Source: Hyphomicrobiaceae bacterium
GTDB lineage: Bacteria > Pseudomonadota > Alphaproteobacteria > Rhizobiales > Hyphomicrobiaceae
DNA length: 64,000 nucleotides
Reading direction: 5' to 3'
NCBI GenBank assembly: GCA_016793635.1
Contig: JAEUMD010000016.1
Coordinates: forward strand, 40,238-104,237
Below, piece after piece: positions 44,512 to 55,114 of this stretch; the first letter of the stretch is position 1, and each line of letters opens with the position of its first letter. The translations under genes and the position numbers were made by a program. Under the pieces are notes generated by a model. That model was not told where the DNA came from. It did not search any database and was given only the letters and a program-made list of their open reading frames with translations.

Positions 44512-45801
44512 ATGGATCGCATCAAGATTATCGGCGGTAACCGGCTCAACGGCGTCATTCCGATCTCGGGCGCCAAGAACGCGGCGTTGCCGCTGATGAT
44601 CGCCAGCATGCTGACGGCCGACCGGCTGACGCTGAAGAACGTGCCGAACCTCGCCGACGTAAATCTGCTGGCGCGCATCCTGCGCAATCACGGTGTAGAT
44701 CTCGCCGTCGATGGAAAGCGCCCCGGCACCACGCACCTCGGCGAGACGTTCCATCTCACTGCGCGCGACATTGTCGATACGACGGCGCCTTACGAGATGG
44801 TGAGCCGCATGCGGGCGAGCTTTTGGGTGCTCGGACCGCTCATCGCCCGCATGGGGCAGGCCAAGGTGTCTCTGCCGGGCGGCTGTGCCATCGGCACCCG
44901 ACCGGTCGATCTCCACCTCGAGGGCCTCAAGGCGCTCGGTGCCGACATCGAGATCGACGCAGGCTACGTGATCGCCAAGGCCCCGAAGGGGCTCAGGGGC
45001 GCGCGCATCATCTTTCCTAAGGTGTCCGTTGGCGCCACCCATAACGTGCTGCTGGCTGCTGCCCTCGCGCGGGGTGAGACGGTCATCGAGAATGCGGCGC
45101 GCGAGCCCGAGGTCGGCGACGTGGCGCGCTGCCTCGTCAAGATGGGTGCCGGGATCGACGGCATCGGCACTTCGACGTTGCGCATCCAGGGCCGCGACCG
45201 GCTCGAGGGCGCGGTTCACACCGTTCTGCCGGACCGTATCGAGACCGGAACCTTCGCCTATGCCGTCGCCGCGACGGGTGGCGACGTGACACTCGAGGGT
45301 ACCAACGTCGAGCTGCTCGAAACGGCGCTCGCCGTGCTGCCGAAGATAGGAGCCGAGGTAACGGCGACCGCCAACGGCATCCGCGTCAAGCGTGACAACG
45401 GCCACATCGAGCCGATCACCATCGAGACGCAGCCATTCCCGGGCTTCCCCACCGACCTGCAGGCACAACTCATGGCGCTCGTCACCACGGCGCGCGGCAC
45501 GAGCGTCATTCGCGAGACCATTTTCGAGAACCGCTTCATGCACGTGCAGGAACTGGCCCGCCTCGGCGCGGACATCAGGCTGCACGGCGACACAGCGACC
45601 ATCAAGGGCGTGCCGCACCTGCGCGGTGCCCCGGTGATGGCGACGGATCTGCGCGCCTCGGTTTCGCTGGTCATCGCAGCGCTTGTCGCGGAGGGCGAGT
45701 CGATGATCAATCGCGTCTACCATCTCGATCGCGGATTCGAGCGACTCGAGGAGAAGCTGACGCGGTGTGGTGCCGCCATCGAGCGCATTTCGGCGGGCTG
45801 A
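44512..45801 (+). CDS. murA: MurA, UDP-N-acetylglucosamine 1-carboxyvinyltransferase
   Basis: A 429-residue enzyme for the first committed step of peptidoglycan synthesis. [17 protein letters not shown] at the start and [19 protein letters not shown] with the catalytic cysteine near residue 120 are diagnostic; FPTDLQAQ and [11 protein letters not shown] follow. I start at ATG 44512 (MDRIKIIGG), which matches the family N-terminus; ATG 44497 with GGAG upstream would add five residues. A DUF2948 gene follows. Confidence 0.97.
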   Translation: MDRIKIIGGNRLNGVIPISGAKNAALPLMIASMLTADRLTLKNVPNLADVNLLARILRNHGVDLAVDGKRPGTTHLGETFHLTARDIVDTTAPYEMVSRMRASFWVLGPLIARMGQAKVSLPGGCAIGTRPVDLHLEGLKALGADIEIDAGYVIAKAPKGLRGARIIFPKVSVGATHNVLLAAALARGETVIENAAREPEVGDVARCLVKMGAGIDGIGTSTLRIQGRDRLEGAVHTVLPDRIETGTFAYAVAATGGDVTLEGTNVELLETALAVLPKIGAEVTATANGIRVKRDNGHIEPITIETQPFPGFPTDLQAQLMALVTTARGTSVIRETIFENRFMHVQELARLGADIRLHGDTATIKGVPHLRGAPVMATDLRASVSLVIAALVAEGESMINRVYHLDRGFERLEEKLTRCGAAIERISAG

Positions 45802-45907
45802 GGGTGCGAAGGGCATTGCGCGGCGTGCGGAGTGGGCGGTTCGGCCGCCTTGCCTGCCCCGGCCGTGTTGGCTATCAGTCCGGTTCAAGCCGCTGGATGC
45901 CGTTGCC

Positions 45908-46390
45908 ATGTCCGATTCCGTGCCCTTGAAGCTGCTGGCGCTCGACGCCGAGGATCTGGCGGTTCTTTCCGCGCACCTCCAGGATGCGGTCGTGCGCGTC
46001 GGTGATCTCGGGTATTTCCCGCGTGAGCACCGCTTCGCCGGGGTTCTCAACCGGTTCGACTGGCTCGGTGCGTTGCTTCAGGGCGCGCCCGACGCCGCAA
46101 ACGAGCGGCGGCGCGCGGGCCTGCGGTTCGAACAGGTCAGGCGCGCGCGCCTGCAGAACCTCGATCCGGCGGCCAAGGACCGTGTGCTCTCGCTGCTCGC
46201 CATTACATTCGTGCCCGAGGGCGGCGAGGGGCCGGGCGGTGTTGTTCACCTGCATTTCTCTGGCGACACGGCGATCGAGCTGCACGTCGCGTGCGTCGAG
46301 GCAGAGCTCAAGGATCTCGGCGCCGCCTGGCACGCGCGTCACCGCCCTGCCCACCCGCTGGACGCGGGTGAGCCGGAGCCCGAGGCTTGA
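45908..46390 (+). CDS. DUF2948 family protein
   Basis: A 160-residue protein: LKLLALDAEDLAVLSAHLQDAVVRVGDL, YFPREHRFAGVLNRFDW and VHLHFSGDTAIELHVACVEAELKDLG. This is the DUF2948 pattern, which in alphaproteobacteria lies between murA and hisD as here. Function unknown. The ribosome site is weak and the frame is open upstream; ATG 45908 is chosen by family N-terminus. Confidence 0.88.
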   Translation: MSDSVPLKLLALDAEDLAVLSAHLQDAVVRVGDLGYFPREHRFAGVLNRFDWLGALLQGAPDAANERRRAGLRFEQVRRARLQNLDPAAKDRVLSLLAITFVPEGGEGPGGVVHLHFSGDTAIELHVACVEAELKDLGAAWHARHRPAHPLDAGEPEPEA

Positions 46391-46488
46391 AGTCGCCGGT
46401 GAAGGCGCTAAACCAGTTCGCCGTCCGGCCGCCACGTCGGCCAGCCCAAAAAAGCACAGGAGCGGCCGGGAACGGCCGATCATCAGAA

Positions 46489-47796
46489 ATGCCGAAGCGC
46501 CTCACCACATCGGCTGCCGATTTCGAGCAATCGTTCCAGGCCTTCCTGGCCGAGAAGCGCGAGATTTCGGAGGATGTCGACGCTGCCGTCCGCGCCATCG
46601 TCGCAGAGGTCCGGCGCGACGGCGACAAGGCGCTGATCGCACTGTCTCAGAAGTTCGATCACGTCGATCTCGCCCGCCTCGGCCTCAGGATCTCGGCGGA
46701 GGAGATCGCCGCAGCGCGCGCCCAATGCGAGCCGGAGACGCTTGCCGCGCTCGAACTCGCGCGTGAGCGCATCGCCGACCATCATCAACGCCAGCTCCCT
46801 GCCGACGAGCGTTATCGCGACGCGGCGGGCGTCGAGCTCGGCCATCGCTGGACGGCGGTCGAATCGGCCGGGCTCTATGTTCCGGGCGGGCTCGCCTCCT
46901 ATCCGAGCTCGGTGCTGATGAATGCCGTGCCGGCCAAGGTCGCCGGTGTGCCGCGCATCGTCATGGTGGTGCCCTCGCCGCGCGGCGAGCTCAATCCTCT
47001 CGTGCTGGCCGCTGCCGAGATCGCGGGCGTCAGCGAGATCTACCGCGTTGGCGGCGCACAGGCTGTCGCGGCGCTCGCCTATGGCACGGAGACGATCAAG
47101 CCGGTCGTCAAGATCGTCGGCCCGGGCAATGCGTACGTCGCAGCCGCCAAGCGCCAGGTCTACGGCACGGTCGGCATCGACAGCATCGCCGGTCCGTCTG
47201 AGGTTCTGGTCATCGCCGATCGCGACAACGATCCGGAATGGATCGCGGCCGACCTGCTTGCACAGGCCGAGCACGACACCGCCGCCCAATCGGTGCTGAT
47301 GACCGATGATGCCGGCTTCGCTGCCGCCGTCGAAGGCGCGGTCGAGCGCCAGTTGCGCACGCTCTCGCGTGGCAACATCGCCGGGGAGAGCTGGCAACGG
47401 TTCGGTGCCACGATCGTGCTCGGCTCTCTCGACGAGGCACCAGCGCTCGCCGATCGCTTCGCCGCCGAGCATCTCGAGATCGCGACCGCCGACGCCGAGG
47501 AACTCGCGGGCCGTGTTCGCAACGCTGGCGCCATCTTCATCGGCCGCCATACACCGGAGGTGATCGGCGATTACGTCGCTGGCTCCAACCACGTGCTGCC
47601 GACGGCGCGCAGCGCGCGCTTCTCCTCGGGCCTCGGCGTGCTCGATTTCATGAAGCGCACCTCGCTGCTCAAGCTCGATTCCGGTGCGCTGGCGGCGCTC
47701 GCCCCCGCGGCGATGACGCTCGCCCGGGCCGAAGGTCTCGAGGCGCACCGCCGCTCGGTCGAGGTTCGCGTGGCTCAGGCGGGAGGGAAGCTCTGA
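46489..47796 (+). CDS. hisD: HisD, histidinol dehydrogenase
   Basis: A 435-residue enzyme for the last two steps of histidine synthesis. It has [52 protein letters not shown] and the zinc ligands in AEHDTAAQS and AEHLEI. ATG 46489 (MPKRLTTS) fits the family; a TTG overlapping the previous stop at 46387 would add 34 residues without similarity. It overlaps the next gene by one base. Confidence 0.97.
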   Translation: MPKRLTTSAADFEQSFQAFLAEKREISEDVDAAVRAIVAEVRRDGDKALIALSQKFDHVDLARLGLRISAEEIAAARAQCEPETLAALELARERIADHHQRQLPADERYRDAAGVELGHRWTAVESAGLYVPGGLASYPSSVLMNAVPAKVAGVPRIVMVVPSPRGELNPLVLAAAEIAGVSEIYRVGGAQAVAALAYGTETIKPVVKIVGPGNAYVAAAKRQVYGTVGIDSIAGPSEVLVIADRDNDPEWIAADLLAQAEHDTAAQSVLMTDDAGFAAAVEGAVERQLRTLSRGNIAGESWQRFGATIVLGSLDEAPALADRFAAEHLEIATADAEELAGRVRNAGAIFIGRHTPEVIGDYVAGSNHVLPTARSARFSSGLGVLDFMKRTSLLKLDSGALAALAPAAMTLARAEGLEAHRRSVEVRVAQAGGKL

Positions 47797-48293
47797 TGAC
47801 CGGAACGCCCGAAGCCGAACCGCAGTCACGCGCGCGCCTGTTCGCCGTCGAGGTCGACGAAAAGTCGCTCCAGCGCAACAACACTAACGTCGAGCACGAG
47901 CGCGAGGTCGCAATCTTCGATCTGCTCGACGGCAACTCGTTCGAGGTGATCGGACGGGACGACGGACCCTACCGTCTCGTCATCTCGCTCGCCGAGCAGC
48001 GTCTGCAACTCGCCATCGGCACCGAGGCCGAGCCGGTTGTCGTCACGCATCTGCTGTCGCTGACGCCATTCAAGCGGATCATCAAGGACTACTTCATGGT
48101 CTGCGACAGCTACTACGAGGCGATCCGCACCGCGCCGCCGTCACGCATCCAGGCCATCGACATGGGGCGACGCGGTCTGCACGACGAGGGCAGCCGCATT
48201 CTGATGGAGCGCCTCGACGGCAAGATCGCGGTCGATTTCGATACGGCGCGGCGTCTCTTCACCCTCATCAGCGCGCTGCACTGGAAAGGGTAG
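47796..48293 (+). CDS. UPF0262 family protein
   Basis: A 165-residue alphaproteobacterial protein, with [60 protein letters not shown] and [13 protein letters not shown]. Function unknown. Start ATG overlaps the hisD stop (TGATG), as is usual in this conserved hisD-UPF0262-phosphatase run. Confidence 0.95.
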   Translation: MTGTPEAEPQSRARLFAVEVDEKSLQRNNTNVEHEREVAIFDLLDGNSFEVIGRDDGPYRLVISLAEQRLQLAIGTEAEPVVVTHLLSLTPFKRIIKDYFMVCDSYYEAIRTAPPSRIQAIDMGRRGLHDEGSRILMERLDGKIAVDFDTARRLFTLISALHWKG

Positions 48294-48299
48294 TCGTAG

Positions 48300-48755
48300 G
48301 TGGCTGCCGCCGATCTGCCAGGAGCGGTTCTGTTTGCCTGCTCGATGAACGCGGTGCGCTCGCCCATGGCGGCGGCGATGCTGCGGCATCTCGCTGGCCG
48401 GCGCGCCTATGTCGAATCGGCCGGTGTCCGCGCGGGTGATCCCGACGGCTTCGTCGCGGCGGTGATGGACGAGATCGGCATCGACACCAAATCGCACAAG
48501 CCGCGATCTCTGCGCGACCTCAACGACACGAGCTTCGATCTCATCGTCACCCTGTCGCCGGAGGCGCACCATCAGGCACTCGAACTGACGCGGACGATGG
48601 CGGTCGATGTCGAATATTGGCCGACGCACGACGCTACGCTGGTCATCGGCCAGGGCACGCGCGAGCAGGTGCTCGACAGCTACCGGCGCGTGAGGGACGC
48701 CCTGTTCCACAAGATCCGCGCACGCTTCGGCTTTGAGGGCGGCCCGAGCGTTTGA
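48300..48755 (+). CDS. Low-molecular-weight protein tyrosine phosphatase-like protein
   Basis: A 151-residue protein starting at GTG 48300. The P-loop FACSMNAVRSPMA has Cys-x5-Arg-Ser, as in LMW phosphatases and arsenate reductases, and WPTHDATLV supplies a late Asp region instead of the usual DP. It follows UPF0262 by six bases. The substrate is unknown. Confidence 0.88.
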   Translation: MAAADLPGAVLFACSMNAVRSPMAAAMLRHLAGRRAYVESAGVRAGDPDGFVAAVMDEIGIDTKSHKPRSLRDLNDTSFDLIVTLSPEAHHQALELTRTMAVDVEYWPTHDATLVIGQGTREQVLDSYRRVRDALFHKIRARFGFEGGPSV

Positions 48756-48774
48756 GCGTTCGGCGATCTTCGGC

Positions 48775-49275
48775 TCAACCGCTCTTCTTCGCCTTCGTCA
48801 CCGTGTCGGTATCCGTCAGGGCCCCGGTCTCGCCGATCGGCAGGCCGGAGGGATACTTGTAGGAAGCGTAGCGGATCAGCAGCACCGAAAGCGCCAGGAT
48901 GAGGATGCCGCCTGACAGGATCAGCACTCCTTCGTCAGGCTTAGGCTCGTGGTTGACCCAGCCGATGAGATGGCGGGTCAAGGCCGTGATGCCGATGTAG
49001 ATGAGGAAGCGCAGCGGCATCCTGTTGGTCTTGAAGTAGATGCCGACCATCGAGCCGATCTCGAGATAGATGAAGAGAAGCAGCAGATCCTCGATCGTGG
49101 CGTGCTGCTTGCCCATCAGCTCGATGAAGAAGTGCACGCCCGCCCACGCCGTAGCGGCGCCGATGGCGAACAGGCCTATCAGATGAAACAGGTCGGCGAG
49201 CAGGTTGCCGATCGGTTCAATCAAGTGATGGATCTTGTCGGTGGCCTTCTGGGCGTGGTGCTCGGTGCTCGGCAT
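48775..49275 (-). CDS. PsiE-like phosphate-starvation-inducible membrane protein
   Basis: A 166-residue protein with four membrane segments (about 25-48, 60-80, 88-105 and 118-138), IEDLLLLFIYLEIGSMVGIYFKTNRMPLRFLIYIGI marking the PsiE family. AGGGGAG precedes ATG 49275. Its role in phosphate starvation is by family name only. It converges with the phosphatase gene. Confidence 0.85.
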   Translation of the reverse strand: MPSTEHHAQKATDKIHHLIEPIGNLLADLFHLIGLFAIGAATAWAGVHFFIELMGKQHATIEDLLLLFIYLEIGSMVGIYFKTNRMPLRFLIYIGITALTRHLIGWVNHEPKPDEGVLILSGGILILALSVLLIRYASYKYPSGLPIGETGALTDTDTVTKAKKSG

Positions 49276-49474
49276 GTGCGCTCCCCTCGCGCTCTGTAAC
49301 ACTGGCGATGTCGATGGAAACGTGCTCCCGATCCATCGGCTTCGCAAATAGCACTCTAGACCATGTGCTGCAGGTGCCTGACACGTTATCCATCGAAACG
49401 CGGGGTGTTCCAACTCGGCGGGCACCTTCGCGCTGGCTCGACCCCGGCGGGCCTGATTGTGTAGAGCGTTGCTG

Positions 49475-49510
49475 AAAAAGAGAAGGCCGCGCGAAGCCCG
49501 CGCGGCCTTC
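49475..49510 (-). terminator. Rho-independent terminator of gap
   Basis: GAAGGCCGCGCG (49482-49493) and CGCGCGGCCTTC (49499-49510) form a perfect 12-bp stem with a 5-base loop. On the minus strand it is followed by TCTTTTTC, 24 bases after the gap stop. Confidence 0.92.
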
Positions 49511-49533
49511 GAAGATCACATCCGAAAACTGGC

Positions 49534-50541
49534 TCAGATCAGCTTCGCCAGTGCGACGGCCGTGTCGTTCATGCGGTTCGAGAAGCCCCACTCGTTGTCG
49601 TACCAGGAGAGCACGCGGACCATCGTGCCGCCCATTACCTTGGTCTGGTCGAGGTGGAACACGCTCGAGCGCGGGTCGTGGTTGAAGTCCATCGAGACGT
49701 TCGGCTGGTCGGTGTAGCCGAGCACGCCCTTGAGCGGGCCGTTGGCGGCCGCCATGATCGCCTTGTTGATCTCGTCCTTCGTGGTCTCGCGCTTGGCGAT
49801 GAACTTGAAGTCGACGACCGAGACGTTCGGTGTCGGCACGCGGATGGCGGTGCCGTCGAGCTTGCCGTTGAGGTCGGGCAGCACGAGGCCGACGGCCTTG
49901 GCGGCGCCGGTCGAAGTCGGGATCATGCTCATTGCCGCGGCGCGGGCGCGATAGAGATCCTTGTGCATGGTGTCGAGCGTCGGCTGGTCGCCCGTGTAGG
50001 AGTGGATCGTCGTCATGAAGCCCTTTTCGATGCCGACGAGGTCGTTCAGCACCTTGGCGACGGGCGCGAGGCAGTTGGTCGTGCACGAGGCATTCGAGAC
50101 GACGAGGTGGTCCTTGGTCAGCTTGTCGTGATTGACGCCGTAAACGACGGTGAGGTCCGCGCCGTCGGCCGGCGCGGAGACGAGCACGCGCTTGGCGCCA
50201 GCGTCGAGGTGAGCCTTCGCCTTCTCGCGCGCGGTGAAGATGCCCGTGCATTCCATCGCGATTTCGACGCCGAGGTCCTTGTGGGGCAACTCTGCCGGGT
50301 TCTTGATCGCGGTCACCTTGATCGGACCGGTGCCGACGTCGATCGAGTCGCCGTTGACGGTCACCGTGCCGGGAAAGCGGCCATGCACCGAATCGTAGCG
50401 CATCAGGTGCGCGTTGGTTTCGACCGGCCCGAGGTCGTTGATCGCTACAACCTGAACGTCGGTGCGTCCGCTCTCGACGATCGCGCGCAGCACGTTGCGG
50501 CCGATGCGGCCAAATCCGTTGATTGCGACCTTCACTGCCAT
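49534..50541 (-). CDS. gap: Glyceraldehyde-3-phosphate dehydrogenase
   Basis: A 335-residue enzyme of glycolysis/Calvin cycle. [16 protein letters not shown] is the NAD site, [13 protein letters not shown] holds the catalytic cysteine near residue 152, and [10 protein letters not shown] and [12 protein letters not shown] are conserved. The residue after the second strand (AINDLG) is Asp, favouring NAD. It stands alone with its own terminator; tkt and pgk are not adjacent. Confidence 0.98.
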   Translation of the reverse strand: MAVKVAINGFGRIGRNVLRAIVESGRTDVQVVAINDLGPVETNAHLMRYDSVHGRFPGTVTVNGDSIDVGTGPIKVTAIKNPAELPHKDLGVEIAMECTGIFTAREKAKAHLDAGAKRVLVSAPADGADLTVVYGVNHDKLTKDHLVVSNASCTTNCLAPVAKVLNDLVGIEKGFMTTIHSYTGDQPTLDTMHKDLYRARAAAMSMIPTSTGAAKAVGLVLPDLNGKLDGTAIRVPTPNVSVVDFKFIAKRETTKDEINKAIMAAANGPLKGVLGYTDQPNVSMDFNHDPRSSVFHLDQTKVMGGTMVRVLSWYDNEWGFSNRMNDTAVALAKLI

Positions 50542-51309
50542 TGTCCGAAATCTCCCAGGAATGGTGTTTATCTGAGGTGGGGCGCTCGAGGTACTGCCGC
50601 GGCTCGCGGAATGCGCGCTCCTGCCTTGCAGCGCGTCGGCTTGTTGGTCCCGCCCCCGGGTGAGTGGATGCTCGGCCGGCGAGCGAGAGCCCGCAGCCAG
50701 CCATCCGGTGCGCGGCGGGCTGGCGCCGTTCGTGCACCCGAGGTCGAGGCGGCGCCATTAAGTTTGCCGGGGGGCAGGCTGTCAATGTGACACGCCTACA
50801 AAAGTTTCGGCCCGAAGGTCGCAGCCGCCGCGCTCCCTCGGACGGACGAGGTTCTACGCCGGCCGGATCGCGTCGGGACAAGGCCGCCGTCAAGGACGGC
50901 GGTTCGGCGATTGACGCCCCGCAACCGCGGCCCCTATGGTCTTCGGTGTATTGCAATGGACAAGTAGCGGGCCTGAAAAGTGTGTGTGCCTCGCACATGC
51001 TTGCGAATTGACGGTCAATGCGGGCAGATTCGACCGCACGATGTTCATCTTCATGGGGCAGCCGCGCAAGAGTGTGCAGCTCTCTCGGCTTCCCCTGCTT
51101 GCTGGGCGACAGAGAAACGTTGTGAGCAAGGTCCGGCAATGGCTTGCGGTCGCGGGTGAAGTCATGGTTCAGCATGACATGCGTCGGGCCGCGCCCGGCG
51201 CTCTCGTGGGGGAGGCGGCGAGCACGGTAGCCCGTGCCGGCCGCGGCGCAACATCGTTGCGGACCCCCGAAACGGATCGGCGTCGCCGCCGGCAGAACGG
51301 ACCAGGGCC
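50542..51309. other. Intergenic region, 768 bases
   Basis: Divergent spacer between gap and the coiled-coil gene. It includes an 8-bp hairpin CCGCCGTC-AAG-GACGGCGG at 50884-50902 and scattered open frames (for example 50936-51325) with no family match or start signal. Promoters for both flanking genes must lie here; I cannot place them. Confidence 0.4.
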
Positions 51310-51705
51310 ATGGCTCAGCGTGTGAAATCCAAGAAGCCCGCCGTTGTGCGCGGCGAACCGGCGCAGCGCGCGGTCAAGTCCCCACCGCGCGGCGTTCCCG
51401 CGGTCGCTCCAACGGCAAAGGCCGCGCCGAGCGCCAAGGCGGCGCCCTCGCCCAAGGCCCCGCCATCCGCGGGTCCGAAACCTGCCCCGGCGCCGGCGAA
51501 GGCTGCGGTCAAGACGAAGGGCGCTTCCGCCGGAGGCGTGCCTAGCCGGCTCGCGGAGCTTGAGGCCGAGATCGCCAAGTTGCGCGCCGAGCTCACCGAT
51601 GCCGGCAAGGAGATCGAGCAGCTGCGGCAGCGTCAGGAACTTGTGGTTAACCGAATTGATTGGGTGATCGACTCCCTTCATAACCTGATCGAAGGGGAGG
51701 GCTAA
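51310..51705 (+). CDS. Ala/Pro-rich coiled-coil protein upstream of zapA
   Basis: A 131-residue protein. The first ~75 residues are Lys/Ala/Pro-rich and low-complexity (repeated APSAKAAPSPKAPPS-type units). Residues 78-131 form a coiled coil (SRLAELEAEIAKLRAELTDAG) ending in LVVNRIDWVIDSLHNLIEGEG. Similar short proteins precede zapA in alphaproteobacteria. A role in division is inferred only from location. Confidence 0.78.
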   Translation: MAQRVKSKKPAVVRGEPAQRAVKSPPRGVPAVAPTAKAAPSAKAAPSPKAPPSAGPKPAPAPAKAAVKTKGASAGGVPSRLAELEAEIAKLRAELTDAGKEIEQLRQRQELVVNRIDWVIDSLHNLIEGEG

Positions 51706-51763
51706 GCGTCCCTATCCCGTTTCAGAGAACGGCGCGGCCGATGCGGGCCGCGAAAAAGGGGCG

Positions 51764-52084
51764 ATGGGCCAGGTTTCGGTTATCATCAACGGCCGCAACT
51801 ACAGGCTCGCGTGCAGCGACGGCGAGGAAGGCCGCCTGCTGGAGCTCGCAACCCATGTCAAGGCGCGGGTCGATCAGCTAACGCGCGAGTTCGGCCAGGT
51901 TGGCGACGACCGCCTTCTCCTCATGACTGCCCTTCTCGTTGCCGACGAGCTCTGGGATACGCGCCTCGCGCTCGAGGTGCAGATCGAGGAGGCGGCCGAC
52001 ATGCTCCGCCGGCTCGGTGAATTGCAGGACGGTGACGGGCAGGGCGCCCAATCCTCCGCCTCCCGCGGCAAGCGTAGCGCCTGA
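51764..52084 (+). CDS. zapA: ZapA, FtsZ ring-associated protein
   Basis: A 106-residue protein: MGQVSVIINGRNYRLACSDGEEGRL begins the ZapA head and VDQLTREFGQVGDDRLLLMTALLVADEL leads into a coiled coil. It bundles FtsZ at the division site. It is followed by 6S RNA and the 5-FCL gene, the classic zapA-ssrS-fau order. Confidence 0.93.
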   Translation: MGQVSVIINGRNYRLACSDGEEGRLLELATHVKARVDQLTREFGQVGDDRLLLMTALLVADELWDTRLALEVQIEEAADMLRRLGELQDGDGQGAQSSASRGKRSA

Positions 52085-52171
52085 CGCACTCCTTCCGGCG
52101 TTTGCGATCCGGTGCAAAACATTGGCCGGCGTTGAACGCGCCGATGGCAATTTTCCCCACCCATGCCTACA

Positions 52172-52292
52172 TTAGCCGTGCTGCGGGGTGCGTTAGGAAC
52201 AACGAATCTCCAGGGCCTATAAGATCTGCCAGGGAGCTGTCCCTGACCGGGACCGTGGTCCCGGACATACGGCGCCCACCTTACTTTTGTAG
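52172..52292 (+). ncRNA. ssrS: 6S RNA
   Basis: Between zapA and the 5-FCL gene, the sequence contains the alphaproteobacterial 6S features: AATCTCCAGGGCC, CTGCCAGGGAGCTGT, a CTGACCGGGACC hairpin with GTCCCGG, and GGCGCCCACCTTACTTTT at the end. It folds as a long rod with an open central bubble that mimics a promoter and binds sigma70 RNA polymerase. Ends are approximate. Confidence 0.82.
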
Positions 52293-52515
52293 GGACCCGG
52301 CGAGATCAAACATGTTCCGACGGCCACCGCGGCACTGAATTCGAACGTCCTCTCCCGCCCTCCTGATGGGAGGTCTCACGGGGCAGGGTTTTCGCCGTGC
52401 TCGCATCCGTGCCGGTAATGCCGTCGCCGCACTTGGCGCCGCCGCAGCGCCCTACCGAGCACGGCATCGCGCGTTAGTCTCTCAGGATCAGCGCACCTCT
52501 CAGGAACATCGCACC

Positions 52516-53133
52516 TTGCCCACAACCCCGCCGCATCCGCTGGACGATCGCGATGCGATGGCGGCCAAAAAGGCGATGCGGGACGCCGCGAAGGCACGCC
52601 GCAACGCCGCGTTTGCCGTGCATGGTGCCCGTGCCGGTGAACGGCTCGCCGAACACGGCCTCGGTTTCGCCGGGCTGTCGGGCGGGGCGACGGTCGCGTC
52701 GTTTCTTGCCATCGGCGAGGAGATCGACCCACTACCGCTGATGCGCCGGCTCTGGGGCGAGGGGCACGCGACGGGGCTGCCGGTCATGATCGGCAAGGGC
52801 CAGCCACTCGTGTTCCGGCCTTGGCGAGAGGGTGATGCGCTGGCGGATGCCATGTGGGGCATCCGCGAGCCGCTGGCCGAGGCTGGCGAGATCGAGCCGG
52901 ATGTGGTTCTGGTGCCGCTGCTCGCTTTCGACCTCGCAGGCTACCGCCTCGGCTACGGCGGTGGGTTCTACGACCGCACACTTGCCTTGCTACGGCAAAG
53001 GAAGCCGCTCCGGACGATCGGTCTCGCCTACGACGAGCTGAAGGTCGACGCCGTACCGCATTGTGATTATGACGAGCGCCTCGACTGGGTTCTGACGCCC
53101 TCGGGTCCGCTCCGCGTGGGGGGCGACCCTTGA
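52516..53133 (+). CDS. 5-formyltetrahydrofolate cyclo-ligase
   Basis: A 205-residue enzyme that converts 5-formyl-THF to methenyl-THF with ATP. KKAMRDAAKARR at the start, VASFLAIGEEIDPLPLM, and the phosphate/ADP motif VVLVPLLAFDLAGYRLGYGGGFYDR are diagnostic. TTG 52516 has AGGA upstream; ATG 52558 (MAAKKAMRD) is an equally plausible start. It follows 6S RNA as in many bacteria. Confidence 0.93.
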   Translation: MPTTPPHPLDDRDAMAAKKAMRDAAKARRNAAFAVHGARAGERLAEHGLGFAGLSGGATVASFLAIGEEIDPLPLMRRLWGEGHATGLPVMIGKGQPLVFRPWREGDALADAMWGIREPLAEAGEIEPDVVLVPLLAFDLAGYRLGYGGGFYDRTLALLRQRKPLRTIGLAYDELKVDAVPHCDYDERLDWVLTPSGPLRVGGDP

Positions 53134-53237
53134 TGCGGCCCTGCGGCCGGTGCAAGGGGCGGCTCGTCCCGGAGTTCATGTTCGAGGGCGCCTTCATCCG
53201 CACGGGACGAGGGGCGATCGCGGTCTATCACGATTGA
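53133..53237 (+). CDS. Putative 34-residue Cys-pair microprotein
   Basis: ATG 53133 overlaps the 5-FCL stop (TGATG). The product starts MRPCGRCKGRLVPEF and ends GAIAVYHD. The CGRC pair and clean coupling suggest translation, but the length is so small that chance is possible. It may be a remnant of a zinc-ribbon protein. Confidence 0.35.
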   Translation: MRPCGRCKGRLVPEFMFEGAFIRTGRGAIAVYHD

Positions 53238-53267
53238 AAGCGCGCAAGGCGCTGAAGCAGGCTGAGA

Positions 53268-54104
53268 ATGCGATTCCTTTTTCTAGGCGATATTGTCGGG
53301 CGCAGCGGACGCGCCGCAGTTCTCGAGCACCTGCCGCGACTGATCGAGCGCTACCGGCTCGACTTCGTCGTAATCAACGGCGAGAACGCGGCGGGCGGCT
53401 TCGGCATCACCGAGAAGATCGTCGACGAATTGATCGATGCCGGAGCCGATGCCGTGACGCTCGGCAACCACGCCTTCGATCAGAAGGAGACGCTTGTTTT
53501 CATCGAGCGCCAGCCGCGTCTCATCCGGCCGCTCAACTTTCCGAAAGGTACGCCCGGCCGCGGCGCCGGCCTCTACCGCGCCAAGAACGGCGCCGACGTG
53601 CTGGTGATCAACGCCATGGGCCGCGTGTTCATGACCGATCTCGATTGTCCGTTCCGCGCCATCGACGCGGAGCTGACAGCGTGCAAGCTGAAAGAGGGCG
53701 CCGACGTCATCTTCGTCGATTTCCACGCGGAGGCGACCAGCGAGAAGCAGGCGCTCGGGCATTTCATCGACGGGCGCGTCTCCGGCATGGCGGGCACCCA
53801 CACCCACACGCCGACCTCCGACGAGCGCGTGCTGGCGCGTGGCACCGCCTACATGACTGACGCAGGCATGTGTGGTGACTACAACTCCGTGCTCGGCATG
53901 GATACCGAGGAGCCGATCACGCGCTTCATCACCAAGATTCCGCGTGGCCGCTTCGAACCGTCGGGCGGACCGGCGACGCTGTCGGGGCTTGCCATCGACA
54001 TCGACGACGCCACGGGGCTCGCGCGGGCGTGCGGCGCGTTGCGGGTCGGTGGCGTGCTGAAGCCGATCGTGCCGGATTTCTGGGCCGGCACGGCGGCTGT
54101 TTGA
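53268..54104 (+). CDS. YmdB-family metallophosphoesterase
   Basis: A 278-residue protein: MRFLFLGDIVGRSGR, VVINGENAAGGFGIT, TLGNHAFDQKE and GTHTHTPTSDERVL carry the two-metal site of the TIGR00282/YmdB 2',3'-cyclic-nucleotide phosphodiesterases. It probably acts in the cytosol on cyclic nucleotides. It follows the 5-FCL gene and precedes yebC, a common alphaproteobacterial order. Confidence 0.94.
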   Translation: MRFLFLGDIVGRSGRAAVLEHLPRLIERYRLDFVVINGENAAGGFGITEKIVDELIDAGADAVTLGNHAFDQKETLVFIERQPRLIRPLNFPKGTPGRGAGLYRAKNGADVLVINAMGRVFMTDLDCPFRAIDAELTACKLKEGADVIFVDFHAEATSEKQALGHFIDGRVSGMAGTHTHTPTSDERVLARGTAYMTDAGMCGDYNSVLGMDTEEPITRFITKIPRGRFEPSGGPATLSGLAIDIDDATGLARACGALRVGGVLKPIVPDFWAGTAAV

Positions 54105-54242
54105 CGGTCCATATCGGGCTCTCGCCGGGCAAGGGCGACGGGCGCCGATGGGTAGCGGATCGTCGCCCGTCTTGACCGCTGCCGTCCCGTTCGCGCAAAA
54201 GAACGGTCTCCCGAGAGGCATCGAGCAAGACACGGAACATCC

Positions 54243-54992
54243 ATGGCTGGCCATTCAGCGTTCAAGAACATCATGCACAAGAAGGGCCGCGCCGACGCGG
54301 CCCGCGCCAAGATGTTCGCAAAGCTCGGGCGCGAAATCACCGTTTCCGCCAAGATGGGCATGCCCGATCCGGCGATGAACCCGCGCCTGCGCCTCGCCGT
54401 GCAGGCGGCCCGCGCCGAGAACATGCCGAAGGACAACATCGAGCGCGCCATCAAGAAGGCGCAGGGCAACGATGCCGGCAACTACGACGCCGTGCGCTAC
54501 GAGGGCTACGCTCCGGGCGGCGTGGCGGTCATCGTCGAAGCGCTGACCGACAATCGAAACCGCACGGGGGGCGCGGTGCGCGCTGCTTTCACCAAATTCG
54601 GCGGCAACCTCGGCTCGACAGGTTCGGTCTCTCACATGTTCAACCATGTCGGCGAGATCGCTTACAAGGCGAGTGCCGGCTCGGCGGAAAAGGTGCTCGA
54701 GGCGGCGATCGAGGCAGGCGCGGACGATGTCGTTTCGGACGAGAGCGGGCACGTCATCGTCTGCCCGTTCGATTCGCTCGGCACGGTCGCGGGTGCCCTC
54801 GAGGCGTCGCTGGGCGAGGCCGAGAGCGTCAAGGCCGTTTGGAAGCCCAATCTCTCCACTTCGGTCGACGAGGATCAGGCGCGCTCGATCATGAAGCTCG
54901 TCGCCCTGCTCGAGGACGATGACGACGTGCAGACGGTGTTCGCCAATTTCGAGGTTTCCGACGAGGTGATGCGCAAGCTCACCGCAGCCTAG
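54243..54992 (+). CDS. yebC: YebC/PmpR-family transcription or translation factor
   Basis: A 249-residue protein beginning [25 protein letters not shown], the YebC signature, with [23 protein letters not shown] and [11 protein letters not shown]. The family binds DNA and has been linked to relief of polyproline ribosome stalling. It lies upstream of the ruv genes, as usual. Confidence 0.96.
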   Translation: MAGHSAFKNIMHKKGRADAARAKMFAKLGREITVSAKMGMPDPAMNPRLRLAVQAARAENMPKDNIERAIKKAQGNDAGNYDAVRYEGYAPGGVAVIVEALTDNRNRTGGAVRAAFTKFGGNLGSTGSVSHMFNHVGEIAYKASAGSAEKVLEAAIEAGADDVVSDESGHVIVCPFDSLGTVAGALEASLGEAESVKAVWKPNLSTSVDEDQARSIMKLVALLEDDDDVQTVFANFEVSDEVMRKLTAA

Positions 54993-55114
54993 GGTGTAAC
55001 TCGCACCCTCAGTGCGATGTTCTGAAGCACAACCGCATCGATCACGAGAAAACCGTCGCCCCTCGGGGAACTCCAGCCGGCGCGAACCTGCCCGGCGCGT
55101 GGTATCTCTCGCAC

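Noticed and set aside
50936-51325. Possible 129-codon gene between gap and the zapA unit
   Set aside because: No ribosome site, no family resemblance, and it runs into the coiled-coil gene in another frame.
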